Shown piece after piece: positions 23,882 to 34,183 of a stretch of DNA of 64,000 nt. The stretch's first letter is position 1. Every line of letters starts with the position of its first letter. The position numbers were made by a program, and so were the translations under genes. This DNA comes from Daphnia pulex (taxonomy: Eukaryota > Arthropoda > Branchiopoda > Diplostraca > Daphniidae), in contig NC_060019.1 in assembly GCF_021134715.1 (NCBI RefSeq), positions 1,426,001 to 1,490,000 on the forward strand, in the 5' to 3' direction. The notes under the pieces are model-generated. The model worked only from the letters and a program-made list of their open reading frames with translations. It had not been told where the DNA came from and searched no databases.

Positions 23882-26800
23882 ATGGCAGCTAGTTCACCTT
23901 GGACAGGTGTGTTGTTGTTCAGTTCACCATCATCCATCCAATCCAACCATCAGTTGACCATTAATCGTGAGAAGATTTTAGGAAAAGGAAAATACGGCAT
24001 TGTTTATGAAGGTGTTTGGGGTGAAACTAAAGTAGCCATCAAACGAATTCCTTTAGATCATGCCGCGAGCAGTAAAGGAGAGTTAAATATGCAAATAGCT
24101 TTTGATCATGAAAATGTCGTCAAGTTATTCCACGTTGAGGAGGACGAAGACTTCAAGTACTTAAACAAATTGGACTAGCTTGGCGTAAAAATTTCAAGTA
24201 CAGTATAAAATCTCAACTTTTTTTTAGGTGTTTTGCCCTTGAACTGTGCAATGCCTCTTTGGATCAACTATTTCTTAAAGAAAATGATCCGAAAAAATAC
24301 CGTGGCCCAATGCCGCAAAAAATGGAAGTTCTTCTCCAATTGGCTAAAGGACTCGAGTACATACACACAATGGAATTAATCCATCGCGACATTAAGCCAG
24401 AGAACGTTCTCATTTGGGTGAATCCAAACACTAAGCAGGTTTTGATGAAATGGGCTGACTTCGGTTTCAGCAAAAGTGTGAACGAAAATGGAACTTTCAC
24501 CATGAGTGGAGTGAGGGGAACATTCAATTGGTTAGCACCAGAAATATTGGAACTAATGGACGAGGCCAGTTTTGCAAAAAAAAAAACTCAGAAAAGAGGA
24601 ACCGTCAAGAGCGATGTATTTGCAGAGGGTCTCGTCTTTGGCTACTTCCTTTCGGAAGGGGTTCATCCCTTTGGCACCTCAAGTATTCAAATTCCAATGA
24701 ACGTACGAACGAAAAAACCGGCCTACCTTCCCAGTAAATATAAAAAACAATTAAACAAAATTACGAATATAAATGTAGTCAAACAGACATTCGTTTTTTT
24801 ATAGAAAGGAAAAAAATTCGTAATATAATCCAAAAAATGTTAGAAAAAGCACCAGAGAACCGAATTGCATCGTCCGATGTCGTTGCACTCCTCGAAGAAG
24901 AAAAGGAGGGAAGGGTAAAAGAGGTACGGTAATAAACGCGTTGTCTTAACAACTATTTATTCACACAAATCGCGCCAGTCATTGTTAATAGCCAATAGAA
25001 CTATTTCTTGCTTTTATTAATTTTCCTGAAAAGTTTATATTTTAAAATTCATCACAGATGTTCACTTTACTTGAGAAAAGGCATAGAAGTGTGATAAAAA
25101 TTGAAGAACTGATACAAGAAGGCGTGGATATAAACGCAAAAGATCAAAATGGATTGACACCACTACTGTTGTTAGCGGAAAACAAAAATAATAGTGATTA
25201 TGTGGTAGAAATACTTAATCTCCTGATCAAAAATGGACGAGCCAACATCAATTCACTGGATAGAAACGGTAACATTTCTAAACTTTTAAGAACCTAAATA
25301 TTGTTGCAATGATTCATTTTTTGGTTGACAAAGGGATCGATATCAACTGCAAAGACAAAGACGGAAAAAATGCTCTCACTTTATTGTGTCGCAATTATCA
25401 AAAGGAAAATTTAATTGACATCATTCGAATTTTGATTGAAAATGGAATTGAAGTCAATTGCAAAAACAACGACAGATGGAAGGCTCTCACTTTATTGTGT
25501 CGCCATTATCGAAACGAAAATTTAATTGACATAATTCAACTTTTGATTGAAAACGGAATTGAAGTCAATTGCAAAAACAAAGACGGAGACAATTCTCTCA
25601 CTTTATTGTGTGAATATTATCAAAACGAAAATTTTATGGACATAATTCGACTTTTAATTGAAAATGGAATTGAAGTCAATTGCAAAAACAAAGACGGAGA
25701 CAATTCTCTCACTTTATTGTGTGAATATTATCAAAACGAAAATTTTATGGACATAATTCGACTTTTGATTGAAAATGGAGTCGAAGTCAATTGCAAAAAC
25801 AAAGACGGAGATAACGCTCTCACTATATTGGGCCGCAATTATCAAAAGGAAAATTTAATTGACATTATTCGACTTTTTCTTGAAAATGGAATCGAAGTCA
25901 ATTTAAAAAACAACAACGGATGGAATGCGCTCACTTTATTGTGCAGATGGTATAAAAACGAAAATTTAATTGACATCATTCGACTTTTGATTGAAAATGG
26001 AATCGACGTCAATTGCATAACTAACGCCGGATCGAATGCCCTCACTTTATTAAGTGAATTTTATCAAAAGGAAAATTTAATTGAAATCATTCAACTTTTG
26101 ATTGAAAATGGAATCAACGTCAATTGCAAACACAACGACGGATGGAATACTCTTTTCTTTTTATGTCGTCATTATCAAAACGATAATTTAATTGACATTA
26201 TTCGACTTTTTCTTGAAAATGGAATCGAAGTCAATTTAAAAAACAACAACGGATGGAATGCGCTCACTTTATTGTGCAGATGGTATAAAAACGAAAATTT
26301 AATGGACATAATTCGACTTTTAATTGAAAATGGAATTGAAGTCAATTGCAAAAACAAAGACGGAGACAATTCTCTCACTTTATTGTGTGAATATTATCAA
26401 AACGAAAATTTAATGGACATAATTCGACTTCTGATTGAAAATGGAATCGAAGGAAATTGCAAAAACAAAGACGGGTGGAATGCGCTCACTATATTGTGCC
26501 GCAATTATCAAAAGGAAAATTTAATTGACATTATTCGACTTCTGATTGAAAATGGAATCGAAGGAAATTGCAAAAACAAAGACGGATGGAATGCGCTCAC
26601 TTTATTGTGTGAATATTATCAAAACGAAAATTTAATGGACATAATTCGACTTTTAATTGAAAATGGAATTGAAGTCAATTGCAAAAACAAAGACGGAGAC
26701 AATTCTCTCACTTTATTGTGTGAATATTATCAAAACGAAAATTTTATGGACATAATTCGACTTTTGATTGAAAATGGAGTCGAAGTCAATTGCAAAAACA

Positions 26801-27795
26801 AAGACGGAGATAACGCTCTCACTATATTGGGCCGCAATTATCAAAAGGAAAATTTAATTGACATTATTCGACTTTTTCTTGAAAATGGAATCGAAGTCAA
26901 TTTAAAAAACAACAACGGATGGAATGCGCTCACTTTATTGTGCAGATGGTATAAAAACGAAAATTTAATGGACATAATTCGACTTTTAATTGAAAATGGA
27001 ATTGAAGTCAATTGCAAAAACAAAGACGGAGACAATTCTCTCACTTTATTGTGTGAATATTATCAAAACGAAAATTTAATGGACATAATTCGACTTCTGA
27101 TTGAAAATGGAATCGAAGGAAATTGCAAAAACAAAGACGGATGGAATGCGCTCACTTTATTGTGTGAATATTATCAAAAGGAAAATTTAATTGACATCAT
27201 TCGACTTTTGATTGAAAATGGAGTTGAAGTCAATTGCAAAGGCAAGTACGGAAATAATGCTCTCACTTTTTTGTGCGGCAATTATCAAAAGGAAAATTTA
27301 ATTGACATCATTCGACTTTTGATTGAAAATGGAGTTGAAGTCAATTGCAAAGGCAAGTACGGAAATAATGCTCTCACTTTTTTGTGCGGCAATTATCAAA
27401 AGGAAAATTTAATTGACATCATTCGACTTTTGATTGAAAATGGAATCGATGTCAATTGCAAAACCAACGAGGGAAATAATGCTCTTACTTTATTGTGTCA
27501 CCTTTATCAAAACGAAAATTTAATTGACATAATTCGAATTTTAATTGAAAACGGGATTGATGTCAATTGCAAAATCAAGAACGGAAGTAATGCTCTCTCT
27601 GTGTTGTACCAAAATTACCAAAAAGAAAATTTTAAAGAAATTATGGGTCTTCTGATGCAAAGTGGATTAAATGTGACTCCAGAAACGGTCACCTTTTTCA
27701 AGGCGAAATATTACAAAGAAAATCGCGATGAAATCTTACAATTAATTTATCAACATCCATACAACCCAGTGAGCAAACGAATCAAGTTAGAATAA
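23882..27795 (+). CDS. K6: IRE1-like kinase with about 21 ankyrin units
   Basis: Exons 23882-24156, 24228-24733, 24805-24923, 25058-25268 and 25334-27795, about 1190 aa. The N-terminus resembles K3 but has about 16 extra residues (including TGVLLFSSPSSIQSNH) before LTINREKIL. Kinase motifs are complete: GKGKYGIVYEG, VAIKR, HRDIKPENV, ADFG, GTFNWLAPE. The ankyrin part has 20 full 37-residue units and the cap. Whole multi-unit blocks are repeated: the units coding NSLTLLC, NALTILG and NALTLLCRWY near 25700-25960 recur about 999 bp later near 26700-26960. The kinase exons match K3, but the segment from 24953 to 25462 matches K5 with no difference I can see, so K6 is a mosaic of the two. Confidence 0.84.
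25334..27600 (+). repeat. 111-bp tandem array with higher-order structure in K6
   Basis: About 20 copies of the 111-bp ankyrin unit. Two adjacent units at about 27210-27431 look the same (NCKGKYGN, NALTFLCGNY). Larger repeats of several units occur at offsets of about 666 and 999 bp, that is six and nine units, which points to block duplication rather than only single-unit slippage. Confidence 0.85.
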
Positions 27796-28262
27796 ACATC
27801 GCGATAAACATTGGAATAAACATTGAAAAACATTGGAATAATCATCGGGTTCTGGTATCTTTTCCTGATTGAGAGAATGGGACTCTTTACCCGCTCTTTA
27901 CTTAACTTTTTAATTTGTTTACCTTAATTGATGCTCTAAAAACAAAAATTTAAATCGACAAAAACTGCGTTTTTATTTAACGAATTAATTAAAGTCAACT
28001 ATTTTTCTAATTTAACCGAATATAACCAATTAAACAAGATCGTAAAATTTAAAGCGAAGAACAATTTTTACAACTCGTATGAATCAGTACAGCAAATTTG
28101 TTTCTTTTTATCTTATATTGTTTGGTGATATTGTGTCCAGTTAATGAAGAACAATCGATGAAACTTTTCACCCGTTTCGCGTGTTTTTATTCCAAATCAT
28201 ATTGGCGCTACTTTATGTGTCGTTTATATGTTTTAGTTAATAAAAATGAAAGAATCAAAAGC
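27796..28262. other. Intergenic after K6
   Basis: Begins with the same AATAAACATTGG-like short repeats as after K3. The middle (27920-28090) is AT-rich and absent after K3. From about 28100 it matches 11180 onward and leads into the small membrane-protein frame. The reading frame is open upstream of 28263 but has only non-ATG starts. Confidence 0.4.
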
Positions 28263-28601
28263 ATGGCGGCCGGCTGTTGCCCCGACGGTTGGACCTATTA
28301 CTTGATTGACAGACACGGAAAGGCTTTCTACCTCTACTCTCAGACTGTGCTGGCAACAACTTCCAAGAAAGAGAAAAGTGCGGGCACAACACTCCCGCGT
28401 TCTTCGGCGTCTAAATGGAGCGTGCGGATCATTGGATCACTCTTCTCGGTAGCTCTCTTATTTTTCTTTATCTTTCACTCCTTGCGCCTTATGTTCCCTG
28501 ATACCCCTATAGTGCCTCCTCCCACCCTGAAGCTAAAAAAAAGAGTAAAGAATAAGTTATATACAACATTTCTCGTAACATTTCCGCGTAAAGCACCGTA
28601 A
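28263..28601 (+). CDS. Small single-pass membrane protein, family not recognised
   Basis: 112 codons from the ATG at 28263 (MAAGCCPDGWTYYLIDRHGK). A polar N-terminal half containing a KKEK stretch is followed by one strong hydrophobic segment (residues about 57-78, IIGSLFSVALLFFFIFHSLR) and a proline-rich, basic tail. This suits a type II or tail-anchored membrane protein, or the first exon of a larger gene such as a Golgi enzyme; a donor near the end cannot be excluded. The copy in the first block (11325-11640) is clearly broken, so this may be the only working copy, or it may itself be decaying. Confidence 0.4.
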   Translation: MAAGCCPDGWTYYLIDRHGKAFYLYSQTVLATTSKKEKSAGTTLPRSSASKWSVRIIGSLFSVALLFFFIFHSLRLMFPDTPIVPPPTLKLKKRVKNKLYTTFLVTFPRKAP

Positions 28602-29004
28602 CATAAAATACAGCACGTCCAAAAGGGGATTCAAAAATGTGCCTTGAATTTTGAGATAGTGAATTGCAAACTTATGTCTTCTTAAGAGTTAAGAGTAGCC
28701 ACCAAGCTCACAAACCAATTTCTTAACAATTTTGCATTGATATTGGGAATGGGAACCAATTTCAAATAATATTGCCCAATTCACGACTGATGGTCTGCCA
28801 TCTATTGAGTATTGACAGGTTAAAAAACTGTGTGAATGTATGAATAGATGGCGGGACGACCAACTCAACAAATGTCAGAAATCGGATCGATAAGTGAAAA
28901 GGGCTTCAAAACAATAAACGAACGCAATCATTGAATGTGAAGATAAGGAAACACAATCGCATTCCCAACGCCATAGAAAGCAGAAAGAGGGACCAGTAGT
29001 TAAA
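28602..29004. other. Spacer upstream of P2
   Basis: Matches 11640-12043 upstream of P1 with small indels. It includes presumed promoter and 5' UTR sequence. No gene is seen in it. Confidence 0.4.
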
Positions 29005-29639
29005 ATGTGCAGCAAAGTTTTCGTGGTTATCGTAGTGTCGGCGATAAGTCTCATCGCCGTTTTGCTAGGCCTGAACACGGTGACCAGCAGACAGAAGCAA
29101 TTACAATGGGATATGAACAGGAAAGATGGGGCGTCACTTCCTCAACTCGATCGAGAAAGAATTCATCAACGTGCTGAACGATTAGCCAAAGCCTTGACCA
29201 TTCAGACAATTTCCTGGGAGCGTGATGTATTCGAGACCGAGGCCTTGCTCCAACTTCATCAACATCTCAAAAATAGTAAATACCAACGCCATCTCTTTGT
29301 CAGATTATCATAAATTTTTGGAAAAAATCCCGCCTAATTTAAAACGACATCTCAGGTTTCCCTTTACTTCATTCTTCGCCTTCGATTGAAGTAAATGTTA
29401 TCAACGGCTACAGCTTACTTTACAAAATTCGAGCAAGTAACGACGGTAAAAATGAAAATGTCGTACCTCCTTTACATGCTGGCTGGCTGCTCATCTGGAT
29501 GTCTGGATGTATTTCCGGTCGACATCGCAACGGGACTTGGAAGGTGGCTGAGCCCTTTGAAGGACGTATCATCGACGGTGTTATCTATGGAAGAGGAGCA
29601 TTAGATGACAAAAGTTCAGCTATGGTGAGTCGACTTGTT

Positions 29640-30405
29640 ATACCTTGACTTGGTGACTTGACTTGGGGTAAGTTTCTTCCAGCTGAATTTTCTCGTTGCA
29701 ATATAGTGCCTCACAGTGCTGCAGTCACCATCTAGATTCCATAACTAGGAAAAGTCTAAGATTAGATTTAATGAAGAGATGGGAAAAACAAAGAAATCTA
29801 AAACACGTGTGGCAATTGACAGCTTGGAAATAGTACAATTAGATTACTGAGCATGCTGACTTCGGTGTGATGGCTGTAGTCTGTGGTCTTACTCTTTCAC
29901 TTGGCACACTGCAAAATTCAGGTTCTAAGTCTACTATACTGAATCACACTTTCATTTTTCCTTGTGATAGGATGATTCAATTAGTATGGTGTTTGAAAAA
30001 ACCACCTTTTACATTTATTAAACACAACTTAGGCAAGAACTCAGCCATTTCTGACCAGTTTTCAACTATTTAAACGAGAACATTAATTCAACTAAGTCTA
30101 AGACAACAGTTAACTATCACGTCTTCACAGTTCACAGTTCTCTACTCACAAGTGTGTGGCCATATGGATAAAGATTTCTTCTAGAAAACCAAAAAGCATT
30201 GACAGTATAGCAGACGACGCCAAAAGCTTTTTCTGTTTACCTTCTTCCTGCTGTTCAAAAAACGCTGTCATGCGTTCAAATTTCATATATTGAAACATAA
30301 TAAGTATTCATTTCCGTCAAAGGATGCTACGCCCAAGAAAACAAAAAGCATTCGAAAGTAAAAATTCAACCATTCGTAAACGAACTCTTCAACGTGCCGA
30401 CCGAG
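29640..30405. other. Relic of P2 intron 2 and RXYLT1-like 5' region
   Basis: The first few hundred bases still resemble intron 2 of P1 (from about 12645). From about 30120 the sequence leads up to the RXYLT1-like start and is taken to contain its promoter and 5' UTR. No separate gene. Confidence 0.35.
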
Positions 30406-31724
30406 ATGACTTTCTCTGTGAAATACCGTGCAGTCCGTGTTTGTATAAAATATCTGGCGCCCTTTATTTTGTTGAATTGCGCCGTTCTATTTTGGCTGCG
30501 CAATCTACGTGGAAATGAAGCGCCGATAGAATCCGCTGACCAGCTGCAAAAATTTGAATCTCGCATTTCCTGGAGCAATAACGTCGTACCCACAACAGCG
30601 GCAGCCAGCACATTCTTCCAAGTCGATATTCAAAGCAGAGCCCCTATTGGTGAATATTTATGGAATCATTTAATTGAAGGGAAGAAAGAGCTTTTATCAC
30701 ATCAAGTTATTTACAAGGGTACCAAGACTGTGAATGGGATCAATTTCACTTTCCAGTCAGGAAAATCAGAAATCATCTCTTACAGTCCTAATCTTGTTTT
30801 AATCATTGATGGCTCGTCATCTCAGCTGAAACAGGAGAAAATGTGGCTTAACGACATACTCATTTCTCATACACCAAAGACCCTTTTTCTAGTAATTTTA
30901 GGAGATATTAGCGACTGCAGTAAAAATCAATGGATCATTCCCTATTTATCTTCCAACGGTGGATCGATTGACGCAGTATTTATAGTGCGGGACAAATTAG
31001 TAACAGATGAAAGCGAAATCTTTCAATGGCCTCTCGGAGTAGCAACGTAATATACTTAATTTTAATCGAGCGATTTATTCTTGTAGTTTAATCCATTTTT
31101 AACTTAGACACCGAGACTTCCCTTTATTCTTTCCCGACGAAATCGACATCCTGTCACAAAGACCTTTTACCTGCAACTTTTTCGGTACCGCCAATACTAA
31201 AGGAGCTGCGATTCTTCGATTATTCAAGGAGTTGAATCTCGAGAGTCTGTGCTATTTGAAGATGAGCAACACGTAAAAATATGAAACTAAATCAATTTTA
31301 TCCGATTTAAAAAAAACTCACGTAACAATCGATCCTTTTTAGTACGGGATTCTATGGCGATTACATTCAAGCTGTATCGGATTCTGATCTCACACTTTGT
31401 CCCGCGTCCGAACTTGGCAGCTCTGCTGAGAGCTATTGCATTTACGAGGCCTTTTCTCTTGGCAGCGTTCCAGTCGTCGAAGAAGACGTCGCAGTGGACA
31501 ATTGTGGCGGGGATCCCCTTCGACTGCTGAAACAACACAACGCTCCTTTTATACTTGTGGAATCCCTTGACGACGAGTTGGGTGACGTCATTGCTAACGA
31601 GTCTAGAATGAACCTGCAAGAAAAGATCGCGAGAAGGGCAACTGTTATTAACTGGTACGCCAACTTCCGGCATCACATGGCCAGCCAATTCATCCGGGTC
31701 CTTAAGGCACACATAAATCATTAA
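30406..31724 (+). CDS. RXYLT1: Ribitol-5-phosphate xylosyltransferase 1-like glycosyltransferase (TMEM5 family)
   Basis: Three exons, 30406-31046, 31108-31272 and 31343-31724, giving 395 aa (human RXYLT1 is about 443). The ATG at 30406 gives a short cytosolic end followed by a signal-anchor segment (IKYLAPFILLNCAVLFW), as in a type II Golgi protein. Family hallmarks: QWPLGVAT before the first junction, RPFTCNFFGT, LTLCPASE, ESYCIYEAFSLGSVPVVE, DNCG and a C-terminal QEKIARR region. RXYLT1 adds xylose to ribitol phosphate on the alpha-dystroglycan glycan (known for the family). Introns are retained, so this is not a retrocopy. It lies in the same orientation inside the gap of pseudogene P2. An AATAAA overlaps the stop (TAATAAA). 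Confidence 0.85.
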
Positions 31725-32085
31725 TAAATTTTAAAAAGTTTGTTATGAAATCAAAATTGTATTAGTACCATTTACCATATAAATTGACGATACTAATTCT
31801 ACATACAGATAGGAAAGCGTGCATGTTATTCCTATTATAATTACACGGTTTCTAATTCATTCTATAAATGCTACAAGCTTCTATAAATGAAAGCAAGACA
31901 TATGAATATAATATAAGATGTATGATGTATGATCTTATTTCTAGTATTTTCGCAAAAATTATCATTATTAAAAAAAAATTTCTTAATATTGCGATTAGAT
32001 TAGAAATTAAAAATTAATTAATTAACAATTAAATTAATTATAAAATCTTAAAATGTACATAATTTTTTTATTTACTAGTAAAGGA
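31725..32085. other. AT-rich spacer
   Basis: Runs of TTAATTAATTAAC-like sequence between the RXYLT1-like gene and the LTR-like fragment. No coding signal is seen. Confidence 0.4.
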
Positions 32086-32537
32086 GAAGAGTGGGTGAGT
32101 TGAATAGGGCGTCACAATGTAACGTGCGTTCTATAAGACTAGGGTTCAACTCCCCTAGGGGGCAACTTTGGTTGCTCACACACCCGCTTGGGCGCCACTG
32201 TAAAATCTCGATATAAATCTAGCGATTCTAGACAGAGGTCCCGTTCGCGGGTATAGGCTCAGATTAGAATCCCAATTGGTTATCAGGTGCTTCGGAGTAT
32301 TGTCCGAGGAGATGCTTGATCTAAAGTCACGCTAGAGGGTCGGTCCGAATATACGCTATTCGTTAAGACGAATGGGTCCATCTGTTGTGTGATGTGTAGG
32401 CCATAGAGGGTACAATCATGCCGGTGTTTAACGCCATCATCTGGCGACTCATAGAGGACTGTTTCTTCAGAAGCAAACATTCGCAGGTACGTAATACGAC
32501 GCTCGACCTAATACCGAGAATAAATGTGATGTCTCCA
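32086..32537 (-). mobile_element. LTR-retrotransposon fragment: one LTR plus leader with tRNA primer site
   Basis: Read on the minus strand, a probable LTR ends at 32199 in ...ATTTTACA and is followed at once by GTGGCGCCCAAGCGGG, which fits a TGGCGCCC-type tRNA primer-binding site. About 100 bp of leader follow, to about 32086. The other LTR end is uncertain (a CA on the plus strand near 32537). This block is more GC-rich than the AT-rich sequence around it. No gag or pol frame is present, so it is a remnant. The exact family is not identified. Confidence 0.45.
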
Positions 32538-33297
32538 TTTTGATTATCTTATTTGGGAATTTTGGGATTCTTTTTTCTCCCCTTTATTTATTAAATATTT
32601 ATCTTTATTTATTACCTGTACGGTACACGTTATAGAAATACTAACAACACTAATTATCGCAATATTTAAATAGAAAGAAATGAAGAAATCAAAATTACGG
32701 TATTACGTCAAACACTACTCATTATTATAAAAAAATCAGTCAGTACCTCATTTGATTTGACTAAAATTTGTTACGTTCAACCACCGGATCCATCCGGCAG
32801 ACAGTCTGGGTCAAGTGATTGAACACAACCGTCGAGTAATCAACGATCCTCGGGTTCACATTAAAGTGGTCGACTATTATCCTCCAACACCCATTTCGCC
32901 TTATGGACAGGACGTTTCGCCTTTTAATTTGATTGCGAGTTCCGTCAAACAAATTTACCCTTCGAGTGTCATCGCTCCAGGTTGTATAACTATTAGTCAA
33001 CATTACATCAATAGTTACAAATAAAAAAAATGCTCTTACCTCCTTTGCAGCTTGTTCACCCGCCAACACGGACCTTCGGCGTTATGTCGAACTGTCGGAC
33101 CATCTCTACCGAATCACACCGACGGTTTTGACACCAGTGACACGAGGCGGAATTCACGGCGACGACGAAAAGATCACCGTCAAGCATTATCACAATTTTA
33201 TTCGATTTTACGTCGCCCTTATGCTCAATGCTGATCAACCTGTAGGCGCGGTAACTCGGTCAGTCGTCACCACAGAGAGCTCTGAAAATAAATAAAA

Positions 33298-34183
33298 AAT
33301 AAATTATTATTTCAAAATATTTTTTCGTTGTACTCCATGACTCTTATCTTCTATCGCTCCCGAAATGAAATTTAACCATTAATAAGTTGTAGCACATCTC
33401 TGACAATGCAGGTTGATTTTATGAAGCACAATACGGTAGATGCCAACATTTTAAAAACATTGGCTGTTACGAACGCGCGTGAGACCTTTTGAAATAATTT
33501 AAGAAAAAAAAACTAAATTACTAATAATAGGTTGTAGGGATTTTCCGCACACTATTCATTTGGAAAATGTTTAGGAAAATAATAAATCAAACGATTTGTG
33601 GTGCGACTCTTTGATTGGAAAAGGGCTGTTAATCAGCCTTAATCGATAAGGTGGAATCAGAAGTAAAAGAGTTTGAGGTTTTACTGAGGAAGAACAGTAA
33701 ATTGTTAAGAAAAGTTAAAGCTATATTTACCTGTAGTTGTAATTTTTCTTTGTCATCAGCAAAATGATATTGAACTTTAAAACATTGTCGAATGTCGTCC
33801 ATTGGTGGCGGACCTATGGATCTCTCCTTGGATCTGTGGAAAAATTCATCAAATACGATAAATATATATCCATTTTTTCTCATTGTACTCCATGACTCTA
33901 TTTCAGGGGATAGGGGATTTTAAATTCACCTGCCTAATAAATAACCTTCATTGGAATTTGGAAATACCCAATGGATCACGTAAAAACCCACGGGTTAACT
34001 GATTATTGCAATAGATTTTGATAAAGCACATCTAACTAAACCACCATCTCCCATCGAACTATATTTTTATATAAATAGCAGATAAATAGGGACTATTTAT
34101 TTGTTGCTACAGACGCTTAAATTGAGGGACACAATTTTTACACTAAAGCTCCAGCTTTAAGGCTTCTATCTTTTAAGCACAAA
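33298..34183. other. Spacer containing a relic trypsin exon
   Basis: The stretch 33722-33875 resembles exon 5 of the trypsin genes T1 and T2 and its upstream intron: TTACCTG, then CAT-rich sequence, an acceptor, GGTGGCGGACCT and AAAAATTCATCAAATA. The frame is broken. The remainder (CTCCATGACTC motif, repeated near 14855, 33340, 33890 and 39680) is shared downstream sequence of the M20 copies. Confidence 0.5.

Larger units (their letters stand above)
29005..33297 (+). pseudogene. P2: broken second copy of the PM20D1-like gene
   Basis: Recognisable parts are exon 1 (29005-29275), exon 2 (29356-29623 approx.), the 3' part of exon 7 (about 32779-32985) and exon 8 (33053-33294). Exon 2 has several small insertions where P1 codes HLDVVP. 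The net change is +18 nt, so the frame recovers, but the metal-binding H and D are gone. Exons 3-6 and the start of exon 7 are absent; in their place lie about 3 kb with the RXYLT1-like gene and an LTR fragment. The C-terminus differs from P1 (...VTTESSENK). A working peptidase cannot be made from this. Confidence 0.82.

Noticed and set aside
32086..32180. tRNA gene or tRNA-derived SINE
   Set aside because: A B-box-like GGGTTCAACTCCCC is present, but no full cloverleaf could be folded by eye; it lies in the LTR element leader.
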